From positions 18,014 to 82,013 of the forward strand of contig JACQWQ010000072.1 of the NCBI GenBank assembly GCA_016209205.1: DNA of 64,000 nt, given 5' to 3'. How positions within the stretch are numbered: the stretch's first letter is position 1; each line of letters starts with the position of its first letter. This document shows positions 20,415 to 29,907 of this stretch, in pieces. The position numbers and the translations under genes were made by a program. Origin of the DNA: Chloroflexota bacterium. Lineage in GTDB: Bacteria; Chloroflexota; Anaerolineae; UBA4142; SHND01. A model generated the notes under the pieces. That model was not told the DNA's origin. It saw only the letters and a list, made by a program, of their open reading frames with translations, and made no database searches.

Positions 20415-20663
20415 ATGCCAGTCGTATTACGCGTGAAAGGTTACAAATTCTGGTTCTATGAAGGCGACCTTGATGAACCGCCACATGTACATGTCGGCAA
20501 AAGTGGAAATGAAGCCAAGTTTTGGATCGACCCAATTTCATTTGTGAGAGCACGCGGCTTTCGTGAACACGAGCTGAACGAAATTGAAAAAATCACCCGC
20601 GAGAACCGAGCCAAACTTTTGGCAGCATGGCGAGAGGAAGGAGAGAAACGTGATAACGGTTAA
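20415..20663 (+). CDS. DUF4160 domain protein
   Basis: MPVVLRVKGYKFWFYEGDLDEPPHVHVGKSGNEAKFWIDPI. Confidence 0.85.
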   Translation: MPVVLRVKGYKFWFYEGDLDEPPHVHVGKSGNEAKFWIDPISFVRARGFREHELNEIEKITRENRAKLLAAWREEGEKRDNG

Positions 20664-20970
20664 AGCAAAAATTCACGTCTTGAGCGAAGAGTCACCTGTT
20701 GTACCTATCGTTATTCCCGACTTGGATGAGGTGCGCGCCTTCGCAAACGATTTGCACAAAAAAGGATTGCCGTGGCAAGGTGAAGCATTTGGTTGGTCAG
20801 CCGAGTACACTCCCGAACGCGCCGAACCACCGCTCGACTCGAAAATGACATTCACCCCCGCCGATTTTGTGATTGGCGAAAGTGGGATTTGGTTTTTTTC
20901 GATGATGTGGGAACACGGCAAGGATAGAGCGCCGGTAGAGTTTTTAGATGATAAGAATATTGTGCCGTGA
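20650..20970 (+). CDS. Hypothetical partner of the DUF4160 protein
   Basis: GTG start, overlaps the upstream stop; 106 aa. Confidence 0.6.
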   Translation: MITVKAKIHVLSEESPVVPIVIPDLDEVRAFANDLHKKGLPWQGEAFGWSAEYTPERAEPPLDSKMTFTPADFVIGESGIWFFSMMWEHGKDRAPVEFLDDKNIVP

Positions 20971-21017
20971 CGTGTTCTGTTTTTGTGAATGGGGTTCTCG
21001 TAACGAGGAGGACTAAT

Positions 21018-21290
21018 ATGGCAGACTTTCAGATTCCAGACATGCGAAGTACGGAGCCCAAAGATTATGTTCATGCACACCGTCGAGGACGATTGAAGCA
21101 ATCTTGGGCGATTGGGGTAGAAAGCCAATCAAACGAAATGCTGATGTTCAATGAGGGTCTGACGTGGGGGAGTATTGGACAAATTCTCGGATATCTGTTC
21201 GGCGATACTGACGACGCGTTCCAAGACGAGATGTGGGAGAGGATGCTTGACAATTACAAGCGGATGAAGCGTGGTAGTGCGATTGAATAA
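21018..21290 (+). CDS. Hypothetical protein
   Basis: ATG after AGGAGGACTAAT; 90 aa acidic C-terminus. Confidence 0.6.
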   Translation: MADFQIPDMRSTEPKDYVHAHRRGRLKQSWAIGVESQSNEMLMFNEGLTWGSIGQILGYLFGDTDDAFQDEMWERMLDNYKRMKRGSAIE

Positions 21291-21410
21291 CAGAAATTGT
21301 CCAAATCGCTCTTATGACTTCGTCCTATTGTCCACCATAAGCGGCAGTATGCGCGAAATCTTCGGTCAGCGGACGACAAAGCGGATAAACGGATAGCGCG
21401 CGCTATCCGT

Positions 21411-21575
21411 TTATCCGCTTTCCACATCCGTTGTCCGCGCGCTCACACTCGCCGCGCGTTCCAGCGTGAGCAGCGTGACGGATGAATTTTCGGGGTTGAG
21501 CAAACGGTCTAGCGCGGAACGACTGGTTTTCATTTGCTTTGCCATGGCGGCTTTGGTGAGTTTACGGCGTTTCAT
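21411..21575 (-). pseudogene. Truncated copy of XRE-type HTH protein
   Basis: MKRRKLTKAAMAKQMKTSRSALDRLLNPENSSVTLLTLERAAS matches 22181-22468, then diverges. Confidence 0.8.
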
Positions 21576-21650
21576 GTCATGTCCCTCTGCGGGGCTTGCG
21601 CGCGACAAGAGCATACGCTAGAATCTTGGAAAGGAAAGGAGTAGACCAAA

Positions 21651-21848
21651 ATGGAGATGGAGCAAGAACAGTACGTCATTGATACGAAAGGGAAAAAGTT
21701 GAGCGTGATTCTTTCGCTCGAACGATACGAGCGATTGATGCAAGACCTGCATGACTTGGCAGTGGTAGCCGAGCGACGAGACGAACAACCGATTAGCTTG
21801 GAAGAAATGAAACGACGGTTGAAAAAAGATGGAATCCTATACCGTTGA
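21651..21848 (+). CDS. Phd/YefM-like antitoxin
   Basis: MEMEQEQYVIDTKGKKLSVILSLERYERLMQDLHDLAVVAERRDE; overlaps toxin start. Confidence 0.75.
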   Translation: MEMEQEQYVIDTKGKKLSVILSLERYERLMQDLHDLAVVAERRDEQPISLEEMKRRLKKDGILYR

Positions 21849-22095
21849 CTTTAAGCCGTCTGTCCACAAGGATTTTCGTCGTCTGCCCAAGTCGGTGGTT
21901 GAGCGCGTGATGAAACGTATCGAGAAACTAAAAGATGACCCTTTCCCTCACGGCGTGACAAAACTCGAAGGTGTTGAGCGATTATATCGGATTGTCGTGG
22001 GCGATTATCGCATCGTGTACGAAGTTGACACGCAGGCAAAGCAAATAACAATCTTCTACGTCCGGCATCGCCGCGACGTGTATCGCGCGCTTTGA
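21829..22095 (+). CDS. RelE/ParE family toxin
   Basis: YTVDFKPSVHKDFRRLPKSVVERVMKRIEKLKDDPFP..KLEGVERLYRIVVGDYRIVYEVD...VRHRRDVYR. Confidence 0.92.
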   Translation: MESYTVDFKPSVHKDFRRLPKSVVERVMKRIEKLKDDPFPHGVTKLEGVERLYRIVVGDYRIVYEVDTQAKQITIFYVRHRRDVYRAL

Positions 22096-22180
22096 ACGGA
22101 CTGGAAAACACACTGCGCGAACTGGAAACGGATAGTGCGCGTTTATCCGTTTTCCGCATCCGTTGTCCGCGCGCCCACAC

Positions 22181-22468
22181 TCAAGCCAACTTGACCACCA
22201 ACTTTTTCCCCAACACACTCGCCGCGCGTTCCAGTGTGAGCAGCGTGACGGATGAATTTTCGGGGTCGAGCAAGCGGTCAAGCGCGGAACGACTCGTCTT
22301 CATTTTTTTTGCCATCGTCGCTTTGGTGAGTTTTCGGCGTTTCATTTCTTGCGCGATTTGAAAAGCGAGAACACGCTTGATGGCAGTCGCCGTGGCATCG
22401 CTCAACATTCCTTCTTCGCGCAAAAAATTATCAAAATCACTGCCGAGGCGCCGCTTGTTCATATTCAT
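22181..22468 (-). CDS. XRE-type HTH (HigA-like) protein
   Basis: FQIAQEMKRRKLTKATMAKKMKTSRSALDRLLDPENSSVTLLTLERAASVLGKKLVVKL. Confidence 0.85.
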   Translation of the reverse strand: MNMNKRRLGSDFDNFLREEGMLSDATATAIKRVLAFQIAQEMKRRKLTKATMAKKMKTSRSALDRLLDPENSSVTLLTLERAASVLGKKLVVKLA

Positions 22469-22574
22469 TCCTCCGTCTCCAAATTCAAACGTCGTCCTCT
22501 TGCCGTTTCTAAATCCATTGGTGGGGTTTTGTTGGATTTCTTGACTAGAGCGAATTCCCGGTTGATTGGTGGTG

Positions 22575-22639
22575 AGACCTTCGAGGTTTTAGAACGATAC
22601 GCTGAATTTACGCGAACTTTTCGAAAACCTCGAAGGTCT
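22575..22639. repeat. AGACC...GGTCT palindromic element, inverted copy
   Basis: AGACCTTCGAGGTTTT ... AAAACCTCGAAGGTCT; loop resembles reverse complement of the 6969-7034 loop. Confidence 0.85.
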
Positions 22640-22731
22640 TGCGCCCACAAACGATATAGGAAATCGCTCCAAGCCGCAAACAAAATCGTCGCACAGTGGC
22701 GACGGTTGTTTGAACGCAGGAAGCAATTCCA

Positions 22732-23091
22732 TCAACGAAGGGGAAGATAATTTATTTGGTCGGCATATTCGTCAGGTAGCGCCGCACCCCAAATCAGTGC
22801 CAATTCTTCAATGGTCTCGCCGATTGACATACTCGGACTGATGGTAAATATTCCAGGAATATGCCGACCTGCAGCAAGATGGTCACGCAAGTGGTCGGGC
22901 ATCGAGTCACGATTGTTGGTCACTAACGAAAAGCCGCGCGCTTCACACCAAATCAAAATTTCAGGGTCAAGCGTTCCAATCGGCGGCGCCGTGGGGTCCC
23001 CGATGCGCCATACAACAATTTCGGGATAACGCGCGCGCAAGCCCTTGCTCAAACTCTTGCCTACGTGTTCATCCAAAAGATATTTTCTCAC
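22732..23091 (-). CDS. DUF5615 PIN-like protein (putative toxin)
   Basis: MRKYLLDEHVGKSLSKGLRARYPEIVVWRIGD...LVTNNRDSMPDHL. Confidence 0.8.
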   Translation of the reverse strand: MRKYLLDEHVGKSLSKGLRARYPEIVVWRIGDPTAPPIGTLDPEILIWCEARGFSLVTNNRDSMPDHLRDHLAAGRHIPGIFTISPSMSIGETIEELALIWGAALPDEYADQINYLPLR

Positions 23092-23423
23092 GGCTTTTCA
23101 AGTGACGCGGCTTGCCGTTCCGCAGCAATCCGACGCAATCTTTGGATCGCGGGTGACGGGTTGCGATTCTGTTCTTCCCGTCGCCGTTCCGCGTTTTCTA
23201 GCCAGTTGACGAGATACGCCGTCACCTTTTCTTTATTATGCAGGTAATAGGTAATCGTAGCGTGTACTTGTTCAAGAGTCAACGAAGGATATTCTGCTGC
23301 AATGTCTTCGGGAGAACGGCTGCGATAGATATAGTCATAGAGCACCGTTTCTATCCCCACTCGCGTACCTTTGATGCGAATGTCATTGGGCGCAAGGAAA
23401 TTGAAATAATCTTCAAGTTGCAT
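23088..23423 (-). CDS. DUF433 family protein (putative antitoxin)
   Basis: IRIKGTRVGIETVLYDYIYRSRSPEDIAAEYPSLTLEQVHATITYYLHN; RBS GGAGGTGATTCCT; overlaps downstream ORF by 4 nt. Confidence 0.85.
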   Translation of the reverse strand: MQLEDYFNFLAPNDIRIKGTRVGIETVLYDYIYRSRSPEDIAAEYPSLTLEQVHATITYYLHNKEKVTAYLVNWLENAERRREEQNRNPSPAIQRLRRIAAERQAASLEKP

Positions 23424-23504
23424 AGGAATCACCTCCCAACGAAAATTATAGCACACATGACAAGGGAAAGTATGTTCGCAAAATCCCTGCTCAAGGAATC
23501 GTAA

Positions 23505-25160
23505 ATGCGAATCATCCGCGCCTGCTGTTTCATTTTCCTCATCCTCATCGCTTCGAGCGCTTGCATCGCCCGACGACCATCCGCTGCGCCTGCTGTCCCA
23601 ACCATCTCTGTCGCAACTGTCACTCCTCCCGCCGCCGCGACACAAACATCGGCAACAAGTGCGCCGATGACTGTGCCAATTTCCAACGCGCCCATTGTCA
23701 AAATTCAATCCGGCGCACTGCAAGGCGTACGCGAAAATAATTTGAGCGTGTTCAAGGGAATTCCGTACGCCGCGCCGCCGATTGGCGAATCGCGTTGGCG
23801 CGAGCCGCAGCCCGTCGCAGCATGGAGTGGGGTGCGCCCGGCGGATGCGTTCGGCAAGGCGTGTATTCAACCCGTCGCAAAATCGTTGGAAGGCGCGGGC
23901 GAGGTCGGTCCACAAAGTGAAGATTGTTTGTATCTCAATGTGTGGACGCCCAACCCCGACCCCGCCGCTAAATTGCCGGTGATGGTTTGGATTCACGGCG
24001 GCGCGCTCGTCATCGGCGCGGGCAGTTTGCCGCTGTACGACGGCGCGGCATTGGCGCAGCGCGGCGCGGTAGTGGTGACATTTAATTATCGCCTCGGACC
24101 ACTCGGTTTCTTTTCACACCCCGCGTTGGAACAAGCGAATCCAAAGGGTCCCGTAAATTTCGGTCTGCTGGACGAAATCGCGGTGTTGAAATGGGTGCAG
24201 CAAAATATCGCAGCGTTCGGCGGCGACCCGAACAACGTCATGATTTTTGGCGAATCAGCGGGCGGAGAAAGTGTGCTCGCGTTGTTTGCTTCACCGCTGG
24301 CGCAAGGATTGTTTCACAAAGGTATCGCGCAAAGCCCGTACGGCATCCCCAGCCACACGCGCGTCAAGGCGCAAGAGGCGGGTATTCAAGCGGCGAACGC
24401 GATGGGTTTGCGCGGCGCGAACGCAACCTTACAGGAATTGCGCGCGGCGCCCGCAGAAAAATTCGGGGCGTTGAATCAAAAGGGCGCGTCGCTCGCGCCG
24501 AGTTTTGTCTATGGCGACGCCGCGCTGCCCGAACCGATTCTCGACATTTTTCAAAAGGGCAAAGAAGCGCCGCTGCCGCTTATCATCGGCAGCAACAGCG
24601 ATGAATCCACCGTCGCCGTTTTGTTTGGCATTGACCCTGCCAAGTTGATTGAAAAGCTGGGCGTTGCCAAGGTTGCGGTCAAGCGGCTCTATCCCGGCGT
24701 CAACGACGATGCGGACTTGGGACGTGAGGTGATTCGTGATTTGATTTTCACCGCGTTCGTCAAACGCATCGCCGATTTGCACGCGCCGCGCGCGCCGAGT
24801 TGGCGGTACTATTTCAGTTACTTGCCCGAGAAATTGCGCGGCAAGGTACCCGGCGTGTCGCATGGCGGCGAAATTGTTTTTGTTTTTGATACGGGCGCGC
24901 TTACACCTGAATACAAAGACCTTTTCACGGATGCGGATCGCGCCATGGCGAAACGCGTCGGGGATTATTGGCACGCGTTCGCGCAGATGGGTAAACCAGA
25001 CCCGGCGAGTGAACCCGCGTGGTCGCCGTCCGATGCCAAGAATGACACGGTGATGGAATTTGGCGAGACAATTGCGCTGCAAGAGAATTTTATGAAGGCG
25101 CGGCTCGATGTGTTTGTGGGGTTGTTGAACATTCTCGGCAAGCTCTTGGACCGGGAATAA
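23505..25160 (+). CDS. Type B carboxylesterase, lipoprotein-like signal
   Basis: FKGIPYAAPPIGESRWREPQP, SEDCLYLNVWTP, FGESAGGESV; signal IASSAC. Confidence 0.92.
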   Translation: MRIIRACCFIFLILIASSACIARRPSAAPAVPTISVATVTPPAAATQTSATSAPMTVPISNAPIVKIQSGALQGVRENNLSVFKGIPYAAPPIGESRWREPQPVAAWSGVRPADAFGKACIQPVAKSLEGAGEVGPQSEDCLYLNVWTPNPDPAAKLPVMVWIHGGALVIGAGSLPLYDGAALAQRGAVVVTFNYRLGPLGFFSHPALEQANPKGPVNFGLLDEIAVLKWVQQNIAAFGGDPNNVMIFGESAGGESVLALFASPLAQGLFHKGIAQSPYGIPSHTRVKAQEAGIQAANAMGLRGANATLQELRAAPAEKFGALNQKGASLAPSFVYGDAALPEPILDIFQKGKEAPLPLIIGSNSDESTVAVLFGIDPAKLIEKLGVAKVAVKRLYPGVNDDADLGREVIRDLIFTAFVKRIADLHAPRAPSWRYYFSYLPEKLRGKVPGVSHGGEIVFVFDTGALTPEYKDLFTDADRAMAKRVGDYWHAFAQMGKPDPASEPAWSPSDAKNDTVMEFGETIALQENFMKARLDVFVGLLNILGKLLDRE

Positions 25161-25283
25161 ATGTTGTTTGACGGAACGGGTAACAAACAGGATCAAATAC
25201 ACCATTGGTGGTGCAAAGGGAGGACTGACGCATCCCGAGACAAAGGATGCTGCGCCATAGCGCGAGCCAGAAAGGGGAGCAAA

Positions 25284-26150
25284 ATGGAAAAACGTCGTTT
25301 CGGACGCACAAATCATCAGAGCACGGTCGCGATTTTTGGCGGCGCTGCGCTTTGGGACACAACGCAATTTGTGGCCGACCGCGCGATGGAGCAGGTGATT
25401 GCCGCAGGCGTCAATCACATTGACGTCGCACCGTCGTACGGCAAAGCGGAAGAATTGATCGGGCCGTGGATGCCGCGCGTACGCAAGGATTTTTTTCTCG
25501 GCTGCAAAACATTGGCGCGAACGAAACAAGGCGCGTGGGGCGAATTGCAGCGGTCATTGGAAAGGTTGCGCGTGGATGCGTTCGACCTGTATCAGATTCA
25601 CGCCATCACTTCGCTTGACCAATTGGACGAGGCGCTGCGTCCCGATGGCGTGCTCGACGCGATGCTGGAGGCGCGTGCGCAGGGCTTGACCAAGTACATC
25701 GGCATTACGGGACATGGCAACGCTGCGCCCACCGTGTTTATGGAGGCGCTGCGCCGTTTCGATTTCGATTCGATTCTTTTTCCCATCAACTTGGTCCAAT
25801 TCGCCGATGCCAGCTATCGCGCGAGCGCGCAGGCGCTCTTGCAAGAATGTCGCAAGCGCGATGTGGGCACGCTGATTATCAAAGCGGTAGGCAAAGGCGT
25901 GTGGCGCGAACAGCCGCGCACGCACACGACGTGGTATGTCCCGTTCGACACCGCGCCCGAAGTGCAAACGGCGGTCAACTTTGCGCTATCGCAAGATGTG
26001 ACGGGATTGTGCACGGCGGGCGACCTGAGTGTGCTGCCGCTGTTTTTGGACGCGTGCGCGCACTTTGAACCCATGCGCGCGGAGGAACAGGCCAAGTTGA
26101 TCGCAACGGCGGAACAGTACGAATCTGTGTTCGCGTTGAACGGACCCTGA
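25284..26150 (+). CDS. Aldo/keto reductase
   Basis: MEKRRFGRTNHQSTVAIFGGAAL, NHIDVAPSYGKAEELIGPWMP, LQRSLERLRVDAFDLYQIH. Confidence 0.93.
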   Translation: MEKRRFGRTNHQSTVAIFGGAALWDTTQFVADRAMEQVIAAGVNHIDVAPSYGKAEELIGPWMPRVRKDFFLGCKTLARTKQGAWGELQRSLERLRVDAFDLYQIHAITSLDQLDEALRPDGVLDAMLEARAQGLTKYIGITGHGNAAPTVFMEALRRFDFDSILFPINLVQFADASYRASAQALLQECRKRDVGTLIIKAVGKGVWREQPRTHTTWYVPFDTAPEVQTAVNFALSQDVTGLCTAGDLSVLPLFLDACAHFEPMRAEEQAKLIATAEQYESVFALNGP

Positions 26151-26198
26151 GACAGTGGTCAGTAAACAGTGATCAGTGATCAGTGATCAGTAAGGCAC

Positions 26199-26307
26199 CG
26201 TCCAAAAATAAGTTGAGCACTTTTCCGCAAAAAGCAGACATGAAATCGTTTACATTGGCTATTCTTGCATCGCTGTATGGACGAACTGCTCAAGTTATTT
26301 TTGGACG
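26199..26307. repeat. MITE-like element, 109 bp, 21-bp TIRs
   Basis: CGTCCAAAAATAAGTTGAGCA ... TGCTCAAGTTATTTTTGGACG (20/21 match). Confidence 0.85.
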
Positions 26308-26500
26308 AATCCTAAGCAGTCAGTAGTAGGCAGTTTTGAGAGAGCAGAAGTTAAAAAGCAGTTGCATAGCTGTTTGCATGTCGCAAGTTGCCCGTAAAAC
26401 AATGTGACATGTGACCCTTGTCACAAGTATCTTTTACGATAAAACTCGTAGAGAATCGCGGCCTGGAGCGATGTCGCTCCAAAACCATGGAGGTCAAGCT

Positions 26501-27217
26501 ATGTTTACCGTGAGTACATTGCTGCCGCTGGCGTCGGCGGTATTGAGTTTTGTGTTCGCCGTTGCCGTCATCAAAAAATGGAGCGCGCGGCGTTCGCATA
26601 AACATCTGTTGGTGTGGGGCATCGGTCTCGTCTTTTATGGCATCGGCGGCGCTGCCGAAGCATACACGGGCGCGTTCGGTTTCAATCCGCTCGTCTTGAG
26701 AATTTGGTATTTGTTCGGCGCGGTGCTGGTTGCCGCGTGGTTGGGGCAGGGCACGGTCTTTTTGCTCGCGCGTGACAAGTGGGTTCGCATCACGACGATC
26801 ATTTTGACCGTCGCGTCGGTCGGCGCGGCAATTGCGGTTTTTGTCGCGCCCGTAGACCCCGCGTATCAAGCAGGCGCGGAGCTGACCGGCAAAGCATTCA
26901 GCGTAACGTGGGTGCGGATGATTACGCCGTTCTTTAATATCTATGGCACCGTCACGCTCGTCGGCGGCGCGCTGTATTCCGCGTTTTTGTTTTGGCGCAA
27001 GCGCGTTTTGCCGCAGCGCATGATTGGCAACATTCTCATCGCGACGGGCGCGTTGGCGCCGGCGCTGGGCGGCTTGCTCAATCGGTTTGGTTTACCGGGA
27101 TTGTATCTCGGCGAATTTGTCGGCGTGTTTTTGATGTATATCGGTTTTCTCGAAGCCGCGCGCTCGGCGGCAACCACGCGTCAAACTGTTTCCGCGCGCG
27201 CGAACACGGCAGAATAA
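26501..27217 (+). CDS. Polytopic membrane protein, unknown function
   Basis: About 7 hydrophobic segments; ATG after ATGGAGGTCAAGCT. Confidence 0.75.
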   Translation: MFTVSTLLPLASAVLSFVFAVAVIKKWSARRSHKHLLVWGIGLVFYGIGGAAEAYTGAFGFNPLVLRIWYLFGAVLVAAWLGQGTVFLLARDKWVRITTIILTVASVGAAIAVFVAPVDPAYQAGAELTGKAFSVTWVRMITPFFNIYGTVTLVGGALYSAFLFWRKRVLPQRMIGNILIATGALAPALGGLLNRFGLPGLYLGEFVGVFLMYIGFLEAARSAATTRQTVSARANTAE

Positions 27218-27360
27218 GTTTCGCGTCCATCACCGCGCGATGATTTCACCGGATGGGCGCACTTACGAAAAGGAGAAGCACAAGATAACGTCGCGTGCTT
27301 TCAAACCAAAATCTAATTGGATCGAGTCTACGTAACTCGGTCGAGCCGAAACCATATTGT

Positions 27361-27437
27361 GCGACAGGATCAACAGGATTAAAGCGCAAGTTCATCGCAC
27401 ATCGCAGGAATCCTGTTAATCCTGTTAATCCTGTCCA
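27361..27437. repeat. ACAGGATTA inverted array, second copy
   Basis: gacaggatcaacaggatt ... aatcctgttaatcctgttaatcctgtc. Confidence 0.8.
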
Positions 27438-27454
27438 AAAATCAAGTCGCTACT

Positions 27455-28342
27455 ATGACAGCCACACTCATTGACGGCAAAGCCGTTGCAGAATCCGTAA
27501 AAGACAAAGTAAAAGAAGGCGTGATGTATCTCAAAAGCGAGTACAACGTTACGCCCGGACTGGCGACCGTATTGGTCGGCGAACGTCCCGACTCGAGAGC
27601 GTATGTCGCGTCGAAACAAAAAGCATGCGCCGATCTGGGCATGAACTCGTACGGACATACCCTACCGGCAGATATTGCGCAAGGTGATTTGTTGGAAATT
27701 GTGCAGGGGCTGGCGCGCGATTCGAATGTGCACGGCATTCTCGTGCAACTGCCGCTCCCGGGTCACCTTGACGCGGAAGCGATTCTCGGCGCGATTCCGA
27801 TTGAAAAAGATGTAGATGGTTTTTCACCGCTCAACGTCGGACGCCTCTCGATGAAAAATCGCGAACCGCTGTTTGTGCCGTGCACGCCGCTCGGCTGTTT
27901 GTATCTCATCGAATCGGTGGGGACAAAAATCGAAGGCGCGCGCGCGGTCGTTTTAGGACGTTCCAATATCGTCGGTTTGCCGATGGCGTTCCTGCTTTTG
28001 CACCGTAACGCGACGATTACGATTTGTCATTCGCGCACTCAAGATTTGCCCGACGTGGTGCGTCAAGCGGACATCATCGTGGCGGCAATCGGCAAAGCGC
28101 GGTTCGTGCAAGCAAGTTGGGTGAAACCGGGCGCGACGGTGATTGACGTGGGCATTAACGAAATTCCCGACGCGACGAAAAAATCCGGCAAGCGTCTCGT
28201 AGGCGATGTAGATTTCGACGCGGTGAAAGAGGTGGCGGGCGCGATCACGCCGGTGCCCGGCGGCGTCGGTCCGATGACCATCGCGATGTTGATGCAAAAT
28301 ACGTTGACGGCGGCGCAAAGAGCGGCGGGGTTGGTCCGGTGA
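27455..28342 (+). CDS. folD: Methylene-THF dehydrogenase/cyclohydrolase
   Basis: GILVQLPLPGHLD, KDVDGFSPLNVG, VVLGRSNIVGLPMAFLLL, TPVPGGVGPMTIAMLMQNT. Confidence 0.96.
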   Translation: MTATLIDGKAVAESVKDKVKEGVMYLKSEYNVTPGLATVLVGERPDSRAYVASKQKACADLGMNSYGHTLPADIAQGDLLEIVQGLARDSNVHGILVQLPLPGHLDAEAILGAIPIEKDVDGFSPLNVGRLSMKNREPLFVPCTPLGCLYLIESVGTKIEGARAVVLGRSNIVGLPMAFLLLHRNATITICHSRTQDLPDVVRQADIIVAAIGKARFVQASWVKPGATVIDVGINEIPDATKKSGKRLVGDVDFDAVKEVAGAITPVPGGVGPMTIAMLMQNTLTAAQRAAGLVR

Positions 28343-28379
28343 AAAAAAATTGACGAGTCAGCAACTCGTCAATTTTTTT
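28342..28379. terminator. Bidirectional terminator
   Basis: AAAAAAATTGACGAGTCAGCAACTCGTCAATTTTTTT. Confidence 0.9.
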
Positions 28380-28446
28380 GGCTCGGCAAGATGAACCAGA
28401 ACGTGCTTTCTGCGCCGCGCGCGGCTTCAATACCGATTTGTCCGCT
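28369..28446 (-). pseudogene. C-terminal remnant of a histidine kinase
   Basis: Minus strand reads SGQIGIEAARGAESTFWFILPSQKN*, a histidine-kinase C-terminus; no kinase upstream. Confidence 0.7.
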
Positions 28447-28490
28447 TGTTTCAAATTGACGCAAGTCGAATCGGAATGTTTTGTTCCCGA

Positions 28491-29282
28491 CTAAAATAAG
28501 GGGTTGATGACACAGTGGGCAAAGTTGCTAGACAAACCAGCCCAGTAACGTGGCGCGTAAATGTTTGCCCCATAAAGATCCGGACAGATCCCTGGAGGAA
28601 AGGTCCACAGGTTGTTAACATTCCCACCCGCACTTGCTGGCCAATCTTGAAAGCCCGTGCCCCACACCATGTACTGTGGACGATTGTGATAAAACTCAGC
28701 ATAAATATGTGGATCTGGACCAGATACCCCAGCATACGCTTCCTCTGTAGTAACTTGCACTCGAAAAACCTGCAGACTGGGATGGAAAATCTTTGCCACG
28801 TCATAGGCGCGGCCATTCTGGTCATATATACGGGCAATCCAAAAGCCTTGATTCATATAGGTGACCAACTCCACTTTGGTCCAGCGGCCAAGTGCGACCA
28901 AATCATTGTAATTCCCAGAGCATCCTAATCCTGGCCACTGCTCATCAGAGCCTCGCAAACACTGTGTCGCTTGATAGTGCCCTTGCTCACTATAAACAAA
29001 CCATCTGACACCCTTCGCGTTGGTTTGCAAGCCTACCTGCGTGAACCTCCAGGGATATATCTTTCCATTCGGCGCTGGCGTCTGGTCATTCTCGGCTAAA
29101 TTGATGCCAAGCCAGCCTGCGGTGTAACTGGATAAGTTCGGTACAGAAGAAGGTTTTCCACCGGCCAGAATCTCAGATGTATAGTCCTTTGCTTGATTGA
29201 CGATGGCATCAGCCCGTAGGTCTCCAACTACATGGTCATTTCCATTTTTTAGTTGTTTCAGCGACAATTGATCTATTGTCAC
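28491..29282 (-). CDS. Hypothetical protein
   Basis: 263-aa ORF in AT-richer segment. Confidence 0.6.
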   Translation of the reverse strand: MTIDQLSLKQLKNGNDHVVGDLRADAIVNQAKDYTSEILAGGKPSSVPNLSSYTAGWLGINLAENDQTPAPNGKIYPWRFTQVGLQTNAKGVRWFVYSEQGHYQATQCLRGSDEQWPGLGCSGNYNDLVALGRWTKVELVTYMNQGFWIARIYDQNGRAYDVAKIFHPSLQVFRVQVTTEEAYAGVSGPDPHIYAEFYHNRPQYMVWGTGFQDWPASAGGNVNNLWTFPPGICPDLYGANIYAPRYWAGLSSNFAHCVINPLF

Positions 29283-29291
29283 GCGCTTGCC

Positions 29292-29852
29292 TTATAATGG
29301 ACCGTTCGCCCAGATATGCACGTCAAAGTTTGTTGTCCCATAAGGTACAACAAAAGCGCAGACAAGCTTTGTATAAGTGCTTGAATTTGCCGAGTCACAT
29401 GTTACATCTCCAGACGCATTAGAATAGAATCCAAGGTTCGCGGTTACTCCATTCGTGTAGACGAATGCCTTGAGTCTGTATCTATATCCCGGATTGACAG
29501 CAACATTTTGATACAACTCTTTATATGCCCCTCGAGGTTCAAGGTAAGCACTATAACTTCCCGATTTCGCGCAACAGTTTTGTACACCCACTACACCAGG
29601 ACTGCCCCAACCAGACCAAAATGAAAGATTCCCAGACTCGAACGATGGGTTTTGGAGCAGATTTACACCGGTTGCTTCATCAGATTCAGGATTTGGATCT
29701 TGGGCAGAGGTTAATTCGGGAGATAGAAACAGCACGATGAAGGCAGCAAACATGAAAATCAATATCAATCGTGCCACAGTCTTGGACTGAAAAATGGCTC
29801 CCATCAAGAGCGCGCGAGCCGTTAGGCGGCTAAGAAACGGTTGAATGTTCAC
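29292..29852 (-). CDS. Secreted protein with CBM-like region
   Basis: TM/signal then LLQNPSFESGNLSFWSGWGSPGV, typical of carbohydrate-binding-like modules. Confidence 0.65.
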   Translation of the reverse strand: MNIQPFLSRLTARALLMGAIFQSKTVARLILIFMFAAFIVLFLSPELTSAQDPNPESDEATGVNLLQNPSFESGNLSFWSGWGSPGVVGVQNCCAKSGSYSAYLEPRGAYKELYQNVAVNPGYRYRLKAFVYTNGVTANLGFYSNASGDVTCDSANSSTYTKLVCAFVVPYGTTNFDVHIWANGPL

Positions 29853-29907
29853 GGGATGCCTCCGATTGCTTGATGGTATGAGAATTTCAGCTTTGACGAT
29901 TTAAATT

